Shown here: in pieces, positions 55,355 to 63,955 of the stretch
Layout of the letters: every line of letters starts with the position of its first letter
Position numbering within the stretch: the first letter of the stretch is position 1
Assembly: GCF_900109075.1 (NCBI RefSeq)
Contig: NZ_FNYS01000002.1
Coordinates: 310,001-374,000 of the forward strand
Reading direction: 5' to 3'
Origin: Myroides marinus
Lineage (GTDB): Bacteria; Bacteroidota; Bacteroidia; Flavobacteriales; Flavobacteriaceae
DNA: 64,000 bases
Program-made: the position numbers and the translations under genes
The notes under the pieces: model-generated
The model's input: only the letters and a program-made list of their open reading frames with translations
What the model was told of the DNA's origin: nothing
Database searches by the model: none

Positions 55355-57232
55355 CTATCTACCCATATGTATAAGCAGTATAGATATATCTGTAGGTGTA
55401 ACCCCACTGATACGAGATGCTTGAGATATCGTAATTGGTCTAATATTTTTAAGCTTCTCACGAGACTCGAAAGACAAAGAAACTATCTTATCATAGTCAA
55501 AATTCTCAGGAATTCTTACGTCCTCTAACCTAGTTAATTTATCAGCATTATTCTTCTCCTTCTCGATATAACCAGAGTACTTAACTTGTATTTCAGCTTG
55601 CTCTAGTATCTCTTGATCCAAATTATGTTCTTCAATATAAGTCTTAACTTTTTCAAATTTAAGGATATCTTCTAACTCTATTTGAGGGCGAGAGAACACC
55701 TTAAACATCTTATCAGGTTGACTCATTAAAGACGATCCTTTCTCTTCTAAAATAGGATTTGCCTCCTCTGTTTTAACGCTAGTTTCTTTAAAGAACTGAA
55801 CGAAGTTTTCTGACTCTACCTGTTTATGTTCCATTCTTCTCATACGTTTTTCAGATGCTAAACCTAACTCATAAGACATAGGTGTAAGTCTAAAATCAGC
55901 ATTATCTTGACGAAGTAATGTACGATACTCAGCACGAGAAGTAAACATTCTGTAAGGCTCTTCTGTACCTTTAGTAATCAAATCATCTATAAGAACACCT
56001 ATATAAGCTTCGTCTCTTCTAAGAATCAATTCACCTTTATCATGTACTTTTAAGTGTGCATTCATACCAGCCATTAACCCTTGAGCAGCTGCCTCTTCAT
56101 ACCCTGTAGTACCATTAATCTGTCCTGCAAAGAATAGACCATCTACTAACTTAGTCTCTAAAGTATGCTTAAGTTGTGTAGGTGGAAAATAGTCATACTC
56201 GATAGCATAACCAGGTCTAAATATCTTAGCATTCTCAAAACCTGCTACAGAACGTAAAGCTTTAAACTGTACCTCCTCTGGTAGTGAAGTAGAAAAACCA
56301 TTTACATAGATCTCACATGTATTCCATCCCTCTGGTTCTACAAAAATCTGATGTCTATCCTTATCAGCAAAACGGTTAATCTTATCTTCTATCGAAGGAC
56401 AATAACGAGGTCCTATACTTTTAATTCTACCAGTAAACATAGGAGAACGATCAAAACCTTCACGTAATAAGTCATGTACTTCAGGCGAAGTATATGTCAT
56501 ATAACAGTCTCTCTGTTGTACTAAAGGTTGCGTTACATCCAGATAAGAAAACTTAGCAGGATTAACATCACCGCCTTGTACTTCCATTTTACTATAGTCT
56601 AAAGAACGACCATCAACTCTAGGAGGAGTTCCTGTCTTCATTCTTCCAGAAGTAAATCCAGCTTTTACTAGATCTTCTGTAATACCATAAGCAGCACCCT
56701 CACCAGCTCTACCACCACCGAACTGTTTTTCTCCGATATGGATAAGCCCATTTAAGAATGTACCATTAGTTAAAATAACAGTCTTAGCTTTAATCTCTAT
56801 TCCTAAACTAGTCACCACACCTTCTATCTTGTGGTTCTTTATGATTAAAGAACGAACCATATCTTGATAAAAATCAAGGTTAGGAGTTCCCTCTAACATT
56901 AGTCTCCAAGTCTCAGCAAAACGCATACGGTCAGACTGTACACGAGGTGACCACATAGCAGGACCTTTAGATTTATTAAGCATTTTAAACTGGATAGCAG
57001 TCTTATCAGACACGATACCAGAATATCCACCTAACGCATCTATCTCTCTTACGATTTGCCCTTTAGCGATACCTCCCATAGCAGGATTACACGACATCTG
57101 AGCGATGTTCTGTAAACTCATTGTAATCAATAAAGTTTTAGAACCCATATTTGCAGCAGCAGCAGCAGCTTCCGAACCAGCGTGCCCACCACCTACTACT
57201 ATTACATCATATTTATCAGCGAATATACTCAT
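55355..57232 (-). CDS. mnmG: tRNA uridine-5-carboxymethylaminomethyl modification enzyme MnmG
   Basis: A 625-residue FAD-dependent enzyme (GidA) that with MnmE modifies U34 of tRNAs. The N-terminal dinucleotide-binding motif is VVGGGHAGSEAA (12-23), followed by MSCNPAMGGIAKGQ and the family motif GTPPRVDGRS. The C-terminal region is full length. It is widely found near replication origins. parS-like sites lie directly before its start codon and in its terminator. Confidence 0.97.
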   Translation of the reverse strand: MSIFADKYDVIVVGGGHAGSEAAAAAANMGSKTLLITMSLQNIAQMSCNPAMGGIAKGQIVREIDALGGYSGIVSDKTAIQFKMLNKSKGPAMWSPRVQSDRMRFAETWRLMLEGTPNLDFYQDMVRSLIIKNHKIEGVVTSLGIEIKAKTVILTNGTFLNGLIHIGEKQFGGGRAGEGAAYGITEDLVKAGFTSGRMKTGTPPRVDGRSLDYSKMEVQGGDVNPAKFSYLDVTQPLVQQRDCYMTYTSPEVHDLLREGFDRSPMFTGRIKSIGPRYCPSIEDKINRFADKDRHQIFVEPEGWNTCEIYVNGFSTSLPEEVQFKALRSVAGFENAKIFRPGYAIEYDYFPPTQLKHTLETKLVDGLFFAGQINGTTGYEEAAAQGLMAGMNAHLKVHDKGELILRRDEAYIGVLIDDLITKGTEEPYRMFTSRAEYRTLLRQDNADFRLTPMSYELGLASEKRMRRMEHKQVESENFVQFFKETSVKTEEANPILEEKGSSLMSQPDKMFKVFSRPQIELEDILKFEKVKTYIEEHNLDQEILEQAEIQVKYSGYIEKEKNNADKLTRLEDVRIPENFDYDKIVSLSFESREKLKNIRPITISQASRISGVTPTDISILLIHMGR

Positions 57233-57248
57233 TGTTCCACGTGAAACA
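57233..57248. other. parS-like site 2
   Basis: TGTTCCACGTGAAACA, one base off the perfect palindrome and identical to the parS consensus in its right half. It abuts the mnmG start codon (57230-57232), occupying the ribosome-binding region. Confidence 0.8.
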
Positions 57249-57273
57249 TTAAAATTAATTTAATCAAAAATGA

Positions 57274-57693
57274 CTATTGTTCCACGTGGAACATTGCCAT
57301 TTTCTCCTCTTCTTTACTACGCATTATGCGCTCATCCTCTGCAGATTTATCTTTATAACCACAGTAATGTAATACTCCATGAGACATAACTCTCAGTAAT
57401 TCAGTATCAAAAGATACATTGAATTCCTTTGCATTCTCACGAACTCTCTCTATAGACAAAAAGATATCTCCAGAGACGATCTTCCCCTCACAGTAGTCAA
57501 AACTGATAATATCTGTCAATGTATCATGATCTAAATACTTCACATTTATCTCGTGTAAATACTCATCATCACAAAATATATAACTGATATCTCCAGCGAT
57601 CAACCCTTCTGAAGTTACTATCTCTTCAATCCAATCTTCATACTTAGCTTCATCAACTAATTGAAAATCAGTTTCATAGTTAAAAAATATCAT
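57274..57693 (-). CDS. ybeY: Endoribonuclease YbeY
   Basis: A 139-residue metal-dependent endoribonuclease for rRNA maturation. The motif HGVLHYCGYKDK places His105 and His109 as ligands, but the third position is Asp115 where E. coli has His; I believe this is common in Bacteroidota. The last residues (FHVEQ) are encoded by a parS-like site that runs into the stop region. It lies 41 bases upstream of mnmG and is co-transcribed with it; a -7 element is at 57722-57729. Confidence 0.92.
   Translation of the reverse strand: MIFFNYETDFQLVDEAKYEDWIEEIVTSEGLIAGDISYIFCDDEYLHEINVKYLDHDTLTDIISFDYCEGKIVSGDIFLSIERVRENAKEFNVSFDTELLRVMSHGVLHYCGYKDKSAEDERIMRSKEEEKMAMFHVEQ
57278..57293. other. parS-like site 3, inside the ybeY 3' end
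   Basis: TGTTCCACGTGGAACA, the perfect 16-bp palindrome, overlapping the last codons of ybeY. Only 30 bases from site 2. Confidence 0.8.
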
Positions 57694-57721
57694 ACTTTTT
57701 CTCTATTAAAAATAATTGTTG

Positions 57722-57729
57722 CAAAGGTA
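57722..57729 (-). promoter_or_regulatory. -7 element of ybeY-mnmG
   Basis: Minus strand TACCTTTG, a full match, 29 bases before the ybeY start. Confidence 0.5.
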
Positions 57730-58117
57730 CACGGAAAAATAAAAAATAGACTTAAAAAGCCCTTAAAATATCAATCTAATACACTAAAAACTCAGATAGT
57801 TAATCATTTAGCTTTTAGTGCTCTTAAAAACACTTAAAATACGTTCCTCAAAACAAAACAACGCTCTTAGCTTTCGATATTCCTAAATTATTTAAGTACA
57901 AAACAAAATACCGAAACTATAATGCGATGATAAAAGTAAAAAAATTAGATATACAAATAATCATTCTAATTCTGGAGCAAAGTTAAACAAAACCAATCGT
58001 ACTCACTAGATAAAATCTCAAACTCTCACTACAAATTAATGTTCCACAAAAAACATCAGTGCACTACTCTCATATTTTGCATCAGTAAATTAAAAAATAG
58101 AAAACAACAAGCTACTC

Positions 58118-58413
58118 CAAAATCCCAAAAATATAAGACTAGCTCAAAAACAGACAAAAAAATACAACGCACATATTTTTGATAAAACAAACTATCCTCC
58201 AGAAAAAAAAATATACGCAAATCTCAGCCGTTCAAAAAAAAGATAAAACAACAAAATGTTCTAAAATCTCAAAAGCATAAGATTAAGCTAAAATACATTC
58301 AAAAAAAGGTAACAAAATACAACACGCATATTTTCGATAAAACGAACTATCCTCCAGGAAAAAAAATATACGCAAATCTCAGGGCGTTCAAAAAAAAGAG
58401 AAAAGACAAAAAA
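58118..58413 (+). repeat. Tandem duplication with 155-bp period
   Basis: A core at 58161-58248 recurs at 58316-58404 with high identity (shared runs include ACTATCCTCCAG and ATATACGCAAATCTCAG). Decayed copies of parts of it are visible near 58921-58985 and 59041-59110, so this end of the gene-free region is built of degenerate repeats. Confidence 0.75.
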
Positions 58414-58544
58414 ATGAATCAAACAGCAAAAAGAATTTCACCCCAAAGAAAAACCTAAAAATAATATCACAAAAAATAAAAGCCAAAATATTTATTCAAG
58501 GAAAAATAACTTCTACTAAAATTCAGAAAACAAAAATCCAAAAA

Positions 58545-58560
58545 TGTTCCACGAGGAACA
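58545..58560. other. parS-like site 4 (variant)
   Basis: TGTTCCACGAGGAACA differs from sites 1 and 3 only at the centre (GA for GT). It lies in the gene-free region. Confidence 0.6.
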
Positions 58561-58997
58561 ATTCTACCTTTTTAAAACAAACCTTGAAATTTTTGATATT
58601 AAACAAAACATCAAATCAAAAGATAAATAAGCAAAATATTCAAGCTTATTTCTAAAAATAGAAATTGGTCTTTTGCATCAATATTAAAAACCCTCTCTTC
58701 CCATTAGCAAATCAAGAAATAAATATTAGAAAATAATCAAAGGCCAAACCAAAAAATACATAGGATCAATGAAACGGAGATTTTCAAAAATCTAATCAAA
58801 AAATTATCCTCATCAACTTCTCATATTTAAAATCTAAAAAAAGAAAAAACGAAAAACAAAAAGCTTAAAAAAGAAGCTAAAAAGATCCACCTAAATAACA
58901 GGTAAAAACGAATAAAAATCACCGTCCATATTTCGCATATTTTGACCGAGTCCTAACACCAAAAAAAATACGCAAACTACAGCCCGATATTTTAAAA

Positions 58998-59013
58998 TGT
59001 TCCACGAGGAACA
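58998..59013. other. parS-like site 5 (variant)
   Basis: TGTTCCACGAGGAACA, identical to site 4, about 200 bases before the first DnaA-type box. Confidence 0.6.
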
Positions 59014-59212
59014 ATCGTACTTTTAAAAAAAAGAACGTCTTATATTTTTCATATATCGAACAAACCCCAAGGCCAAAAAAAATACGAGAATCTCAGAAGC
59101 TTCAAAAAAACTAAATATACACTTTACATAAATCTTCAAAAAAAACAACGCCTTATAATTTCGATATTTCACACTCAACAATACATAATACCAAATATAA
59201 AAAACAAATTCA

Positions 59213-59609
59213 GTTATCAACGTTATTAACAACTATAATATATATAAATAGATTTTTTAAAATTTTAAAATAAACTAATAGTATAGTATTGTCTGTTAAT
59301 ATGTACAATAACTTTTCTCTATAAATTCTCTAAAGTTGATTATTAATACTTATCAACACGTTGTTAATTCATAATTCATTTAAAATAAATAGTTTAGAAT
59401 GGTTATCAACAATGGTTATTTTGGTTATCAACAGCTATTTTTAGATAAATGAGGGTGTGTAAAACTGTGAACAACCTATACTTTTGATCTTAATATCCAT
59501 ACAATATGTTTTAGAAAATAAATTTGCAAATATGTGTAGATGAGCTGTATTGTTATTTTTTCGAAATAAACAAAAAAAAGTTTTTTCAAACTTTTTACAG
59601 TTATCAACA
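59213..59609 (+). other. Cluster of DnaA-type boxes
   Basis: Exact TTATCAACA at 59350-59358, 59403-59411, 59425-59433 and 59601-59609. One-mismatch forms are at 59213-59221 (TTATCAACG) and 59222-59230 (TTATTAACA), with another at 59768-59776 (TTATAAACA). All are on the plus strand. The form differs by one base from the E. coli TTATCCACA box. An AT-only-like stretch (59231-59280) could be the unwinding element. Confidence 0.7.
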
Positions 59610-59967
59610 GAAAGTGTTAGTTCTTAGTTTGTTTAATATCAGCATTATACTGTTTCTTATTAACATTGGGTATCATAGATATAAATCATTGTATTTTAAG
59701 CTATTATGGAATATAGTAAATTTGGTTACTATCTCATTTTTGAGTAGTTTTTGACCTATATTTAAGGTTATAAACAGAGTTTCGATTAATGATTTACAGT
59801 TTTTTTCCTCATAACTTTGTTCTTATTTATGGATCTAAGGCTGTATATAAATTGAGGATTTTTGATATTTTTCGACCTATTATATTTCAATTTCTATAGT
59901 TTTAAAAGATGCATTTCTGTAGTTATTTATCTTTATTTGCTCTACTTTTAACACAATAAAAACCTTA

Positions 59968-59985
59968 GCTAAAACTTGTTTTAGC
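59968..59985. other. Short hairpin upstream of the 60007 gene
   Basis: GCTAAAAC/GTTTTAGC, 8 bp, separated by only two bases, 22 bases before the start codon. It could be an operator or lie in the mRNA leader. Confidence 0.35.
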
Positions 59986-60006
59986 AGATAAAATAAACCT
60001 TATAAA

Positions 60007-60617
60007 ATGAAAAAATATTTACTTTTTTTGTCTTTTTATTACTGTCTTTTGGGACAAGTTTTGGACAAAAAATATCGTCAAAAACAGGTACTTTTAAAGC
60101 TCTAAATGGAGAAGAAAATGTACAAGTTGTATTCGTTTATGACAAACTAAAATTGATGAATGATAATCTGACTGAAACAGATTATGTAACAGAGAAAGTT
60201 AGAAAAATGAATGAGAAACAATTCGAGTCAGGTGATAACTGGAAGAAGACTTGGGAGGTGAGTAAGGAATCTTTTTGGGAACCTAAATTTCTAACTTTAT
60301 TAAATAAATATACTAGTGAAGTACAAAAGATGAATTTCGGTAAGAGCATAACCAATTCTAAGTATATTATCACTGTTCATGTAGTATGGATATATCCAGG
60401 ATGGGATGCAGCTGTTATGCGTCAACCTGCTAAACTAAATACTGTCGTAAACCTAACAGAGAGAAGTAAACCTGAGGAAGTATTAGCTACTTATACATTC
60501 TTAAATGCGCCAGGTAATCAGTATGGTAGTAACTTTAATAATGAGACACGTATAGCAGAAAGCTTTGCTAAAACTGGTAAAACATTAGGGAAAATAATGT
60601 CTAAACAGTTAAAATAA
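60007..60617 (+). pseudogene. Secreted protein gene frameshifted in a T7 tract
   Basis: From the ATG at 60007 the frame encodes MKKYLLFLS and then runs to a stop within 33 codons. The frame one base back is open from there to 60617. Adding one T to the run of seven at 60023-60029 joins them into a protein of about 203 residues. It would start MKKYLLFFVFLLLSFGTSFG, a signal peptide, followed by GQKISSKTG. Later parts include VVWIYPGWDAAVMRQPAKLN. The family is not recognised. The intact remainder could begin at 60156 (about 154 residues, no signal). A true mutation, phase variation or sequencing error are all possible. Confidence 0.6.
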
Positions 60618-60693
60618 TAGGATAGATACTGTATATATCTACTTAATTTAAGTTGTTATATTATTAGTATAAATCCTTTTTATAAGAGAGATT

Positions 60694-60730
60694 AGGGGTC
60701 AATATTATCAAGAATATTGACCTCTTTTTG
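60694..60730 (+). terminator. Terminator of the 60007 gene
   Basis: A 13-bp stem (60694-60706 with 60713-60725, one wobble), a 6-base loop and a run of T. Confidence 0.85.
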
Positions 60731-61019
60731 TTTTATAAATTGGAGGTATTTTATTAGTTTTCTTAGTAGATGGTTTGGGTACGAGTTTGCTACGGTTTTG
60801 AAAACAGCCTTCTATCCCAAGTAAACACTAGAAATTACCGAACACTATCCAAACAAAAAGAAAATGATAAGTTGTATATTGTTGTTTATCAGTATTTTAT
60901 ATTTATTTTAAAGCTTCATTTAAGGGCATTTTGACCAAATAGAGGCATTATCTCCATAGGAGGTCATTATGATCATATTTAATGATAATAGAGTTCTCTA
61001 TATACATATATATAGGTAC
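60731..61019. other. Non-coding region with dispersed repeat
   Basis: Between two convergent terminators. It contains copy 2 of the 92-bp repeat (60766-60857), then AT-rich DNA with a short run (GGGCATTTTGACC, near 60928) that resembles, inverted, text next to copy 1. No gene. Confidence 0.5.
60766..60857 (-). repeat. Dispersed 92-bp repeat, copy 2 (inverted)
   Basis: Reverse complement of 36392-36483 with about seven mismatches over 92 bases by eye. The similarity continues weakly on the side beyond 60857. Confidence 0.85.
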
Positions 61020-61050
61020 AAAAAAATAGCCACTCTGTACAGAGTGGCTA
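61020..61050 (-). terminator. Terminator of the FAD oxidoreductase gene
   Basis: A 10-bp stem (61027-61036 with 61041-61050) with a GTAC loop and, on the minus strand, a run of seven T, just past the stop at 61067. Confidence 0.88.
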
Positions 61051-61066
61051 ATGATATTCTATATTT

Positions 61067-62317
61067 TTAAGCGTTTTTGCTCTCTTTTTCCATCTTGATT
61101 AGGTGAGCCATATTGCGGATTACATTGTCATGTTTCTTCACGAATGGATTTTCATCATCCCATACATATCCAGCTAATACAGAACATATCTTACGTTTTA
61201 CATCTGGATTTTCGGGTTGGTGAAAGAATAGTTCTTGTAGATTTCCAGTATACCATTCTTGTATATAAGTAGTGAATACATCTATCCCTTTATTCATATG
61301 ATCACTATATTTCTCTTGCCAGTCTACAGTTTCACCATTGATCTGTTTAAGCGCTAGTTTAGCTGCTAACATACCAGACTCTGTAGCAAAACACACTCCA
61401 GAGGAGAACACTGGATCTAAGAATTCTGTACTATTACCTGTTAATACATATCCTTCTCCGAACATTTTTTGAACGCTAATAGAGTAATTAGATAGCTTTA
61501 TAGGATCAAACTCAAAAGGCAAATTACCGAAGCGTTTAATGTAGAAGTCAGATAAGGTAATTGCTTTCTCTAGTGCTTCTTTAGTCGAATTATTAGTAGA
61601 TAGTGATTCTATAAAGTCAGTAGGTCCTACTATACCTACACTAGTATTACCATTAGAGAACGGGATTACCCATAGCCATACTTTAGTCTCTAGTATATCA
61701 AAAGATATCTGAGTACCCTCTACTCCATCTGGTCTTCTTACATCTTTAATATGGCTGAATATAGCTGAGTGTGGACTTAATTTAGACGCCGCATCTAGCT
61801 TTAATAGTCGAGGTAATACACGTCCATATCCACTAGCATCTATCAGAAACTTAGCGTGTATCTGTTTGTCCTGTTTATTCTTATCTACTACCGTAGTGAT
61901 AGAGTCAGTACCATTAAATTCGATATTAGTTACTTCTGTTTCGAATTCTAGATCTACTCCTTTTCTTATCATTTCGTTAGCTATAGCTAAGTCGAAGTCA
62001 GCTCGAGGAATTTGCCAAGTCCAGTCCCATCCTTCCGAAAACTTATCGCTAAAGTCAAAAATACAGATCTCATTGCCACGTATAAAACGTGCCCCTGGTT
62101 TCTTCTGAAACCCCATACTGTCTAGTGATGGGAATAGATCAGCTTCTGCGAAGTGATCCATCACTCTAGGTATAAGGCTTTCTCCTACAACTATTCGAGG
62201 AAACTTAGTTTTCTCTACTACTTTTACGCTCACCCCCATCTTGTGTAGATAACTTGCAGCTACGCTACCAGACGGTCCAGCGCCAATGACTAGAACATCT
62301 ACATTTTCAATTAACAT
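61067..62317 (-). CDS. FAD-dependent oxidoreductase, halogenase/reductase type
   Basis: A 416-residue flavoprotein. The FAD-binding GAGPSGSVAASYL (12-24) and the conserved KFPRIVVGESLIPRV segment place it among tryptophan-halogenase/geranylgeranyl-reductase-like flavoproteins. I see no WxWxIP halogenase motif beyond WDWTWQIP at about 90. The family occurs in flexirubin (aryl polyene-resorcinol pigment) clusters of Flavobacteria. It is divergent from the tyrosine ammonia-lyase, which makes the 4-coumarate starter. It may act in tailoring the aryl head group (inference). Confidence 0.8.
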   Translation of the reverse strand: MLIENVDVLVIGAGPSGSVAASYLHKMGVSVKVVEKTKFPRIVVGESLIPRVMDHFAEADLFPSLDSMGFQKKPGARFIRGNEICIFDFSDKFSEGWDWTWQIPRADFDLAIANEMIRKGVDLEFETEVTNIEFNGTDSITTVVDKNKQDKQIHAKFLIDASGYGRVLPRLLKLDAASKLSPHSAIFSHIKDVRRPDGVEGTQISFDILETKVWLWVIPFSNGNTSVGIVGPTDFIESLSTNNSTKEALEKAITLSDFYIKRFGNLPFEFDPIKLSNYSISVQKMFGEGYVLTGNSTEFLDPVFSSGVCFATESGMLAAKLALKQINGETVDWQEKYSDHMNKGIDVFTTYIQEWYTGNLQELFFHQPENPDVKRKICSVLAGYVWDDENPFVKKHDNVIRNMAHLIKMEKESKNA

Positions 62318-62323
62318 TTTATA

Positions 62324-62352
62324 TTGTTATTTTGTTAATAGTATTAAATTTG
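62324..62352 (+). promoter_or_regulatory. Promoter of the ammonia-lyase gene
   Basis: -33 TTG (62324-62326) and -7 TAAATTTG (62345-62352), 18 bases apart. It interleaves with the minus-strand promoter at 62371-62378, so the two genes could be co-regulated. Confidence 0.5.
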
Positions 62353-62370
62353 CCTTAAAATTATGACTAT

Positions 62371-62378
62371 CAAAGTTA
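62371..62378 (-). promoter_or_regulatory. -7 element of the FAD oxidoreductase gene
   Basis: Minus strand TAACTTTG, a full match, 54 bases before the start codon at 62317. Confidence 0.45.
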
Positions 62379-62433
62379 TTGACATTATTCAATACTTGAA
62401 AGGATTTAAACAAAAAATATTAATAGACTTATA

Positions 62434-63951
62434 ATGAATATCTTAAAAGACTTCTTAACCCTAGAGAATTTTATAACTATCTTAAGTGATAAAGAGAATA
62501 TAGTTCTATCTAATGAGTTAGTAACACGTGTAGAGAATAGCTTCTCCTTTTTACTTGATTTTTCTAAAAACAAAGTAATCTATGGAGTGAATACTGGTTT
62601 TGGGCCGATGGCTCAATATAGAATACAAGAAGAAGAATGTATTCAACTACAGTATAACTTGATTAGAAGTCACGCTTCAGGTATAGGTACTCCTCTATCA
62701 GTAGCACAGGTGAGAGCAGCTATATTAGCTAGACTTAATACCCTATCACTAGGATATTCAGGAGTAAATCTATCTGTCATCACACTGATGAAAGAGCTAC
62801 TAGATCGTGAGATCACTCCACTTATATTCGCTCATGGTAGCGTTGGGGCTAGTGGTGATTTAGTGCAGTTAGCGCATTTAGCTTTAGTGCTTATCGGTGA
62901 AGGAGAGGTGTTCTATAAAGGTGAGCGTAGAAGTACTAAAGAAGTATTCGAAATAGAAGGATTACAACCTATAGAAATACGCATTAGAGAGGGAATATCA
63001 CTTATGAATGGTACTTCTGTGATGACCGGTATAGGTATATTAAACTGGAGTAATGCTAATAGATTATTAGACTGGTCTATTAAGATGTCTTGTGCTATTA
63101 ATGAGATAGTAAGTGCATATGATGACCACTATTCTGTAGAGCTTAATCAGGCTAAGCTACACGTAGGACAGCAGTATATCGCTAGAGCGATGAGAGATAC
63201 GCTAGAGTCTAGTAAGATGGTACGCAAAAGAGAAGAACATTTATATACAGGTGAGAATCAAGAGAGCATCTTTAAGGATAAAGTACAGGAGTACTATTCT
63301 ATCAGATGTGTACCTCAGATACTAGGACCAGTATACGATACTATACAGGAGGTGAAGAAGGTATTAGAGAATGAGATTAACTCTGCTAATGACAACCCTA
63401 TCGTAGATATGGAAACTAAGCAGGTATATCACGGTGGTAACTTCCACGGTGACTACGTTTCTCTAGAGATGGATAAGTTAAAGTTAGTGATGACTAGACT
63501 GACTATGTTATCTGAGAGACAGCTAAATTATCTGCTAAATGCTAAGATTAATGAACTGTTACCACCATTCGTAAACCTTGGTAAACTTGGGTTTAACTTC
63601 GGTATGCAGGGAGTACAGTTTACTGCTACCTCTACTACAGCAGAGTGTCAGACATTATCTACCTCTATGTATGTACACAGTATACCTAATAATAACGATA
63701 ATCAAGATATCGTGAGTATGGGGACTAATGCTGCTGTACTGTGTGATAAGGTGATTGAGAACAGCTTTGAGGTATTATCTATACAGATGATAACATTAGC
63801 TCAGGCTATAGATGCTCTTGATTGTAAAGAAAAGTTATCTTTACCTACACAAGAGTGGTATAATGAAGTACGTGCTATCATTCCTACATTTGCAGAAGAT
63901 GTAGTTATGTATCCATACTTACAGAAAGTAAAAGATTATTTAAAAGCATAG
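62434..63951 (+). CDS. Tyrosine ammonia-lyase (HAL/PAL/TAL family)
   Basis: A 505-residue aromatic amino-acid lyase. The MIO cofactor triad Ala-Ser-Gly is at 139-141 in GSVGASGDLVQLAHLAL; catalytic Tyr50 is in VIYGVNTGFGPM; Asn in the NGTSVMTG segment and the SANDNPI motif are conserved. From memory it closely resembles the tyrosine ammonia-lyase of Flavobacterium johnsoniae, which makes 4-coumarate for flexirubin. It is often mislabelled HutH. The downstream gene begins 4 bases after the stop, so this is the first gene of a longer operon leaving the window. Confidence 0.92.
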   Translation: MNILKDFLTLENFITILSDKENIVLSNELVTRVENSFSFLLDFSKNKVIYGVNTGFGPMAQYRIQEEECIQLQYNLIRSHASGIGTPLSVAQVRAAILARLNTLSLGYSGVNLSVITLMKELLDREITPLIFAHGSVGASGDLVQLAHLALVLIGEGEVFYKGERRSTKEVFEIEGLQPIEIRIREGISLMNGTSVMTGIGILNWSNANRLLDWSIKMSCAINEIVSAYDDHYSVELNQAKLHVGQQYIARAMRDTLESSKMVRKREEHLYTGENQESIFKDKVQEYYSIRCVPQILGPVYDTIQEVKKVLENEINSANDNPIVDMETKQVYHGGNFHGDYVSLEMDKLKLVMTRLTMLSERQLNYLLNAKINELLPPFVNLGKLGFNFGMQGVQFTATSTTAECQTLSTSMYVHSIPNNNDNQDIVSMGTNAAVLCDKVIENSFEVLSIQMITLAQAIDALDCKEKLSLPTQEWYNEVRAIIPTFAEDVVMYPYLQKVKDYLKA

Positions 63952-63955
63952 ATAT

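Larger units (their letters stand above)
57730..60006. other. oriC: Probable chromosomal replication origin region
   Basis: About 2.3 kb with no convincing gene, flanked by ybeY-mnmG. It contains two parS-like sites, a 155-bp-period tandem duplication, four exact TTATCAACA boxes plus variants in one orientation (59213-59609), and very AT-rich DNA at 59231-59280. To the left of about 59.2 kb the plus strand is A-rich with C over G. To the right of about 59.3 kb it is T-rich with G over C. Such a switch, DnaA-type boxes, parS sites and neighbouring gidA are the known attributes of bacterial oriC. dnaA itself is not in the window. Confidence 0.7.

Noticed and set aside
58118..58413. CRISPR array or insertion sequence in the origin region
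   Set aside because: The repeats are long, diverged and only two full copies, with no transposase frame and no terminal inverted repeats.
59023..59754. Two open frames of about 70-76 codons in the putative origin region (59023-59232 minus, 59524-59754 plus)
   Set aside because: Phe/Leu/Ile-rich translations of AT-rich DNA, overlapping DnaA-type boxes; no promoter or conserved motif.
36392..60857. Integration (att) sites of a mobile element bounded by the 92-bp repeats
   Set aside because: The repeats are inverted, not direct; the enclosed 24 kb is core housekeeping DNA without an integrase.
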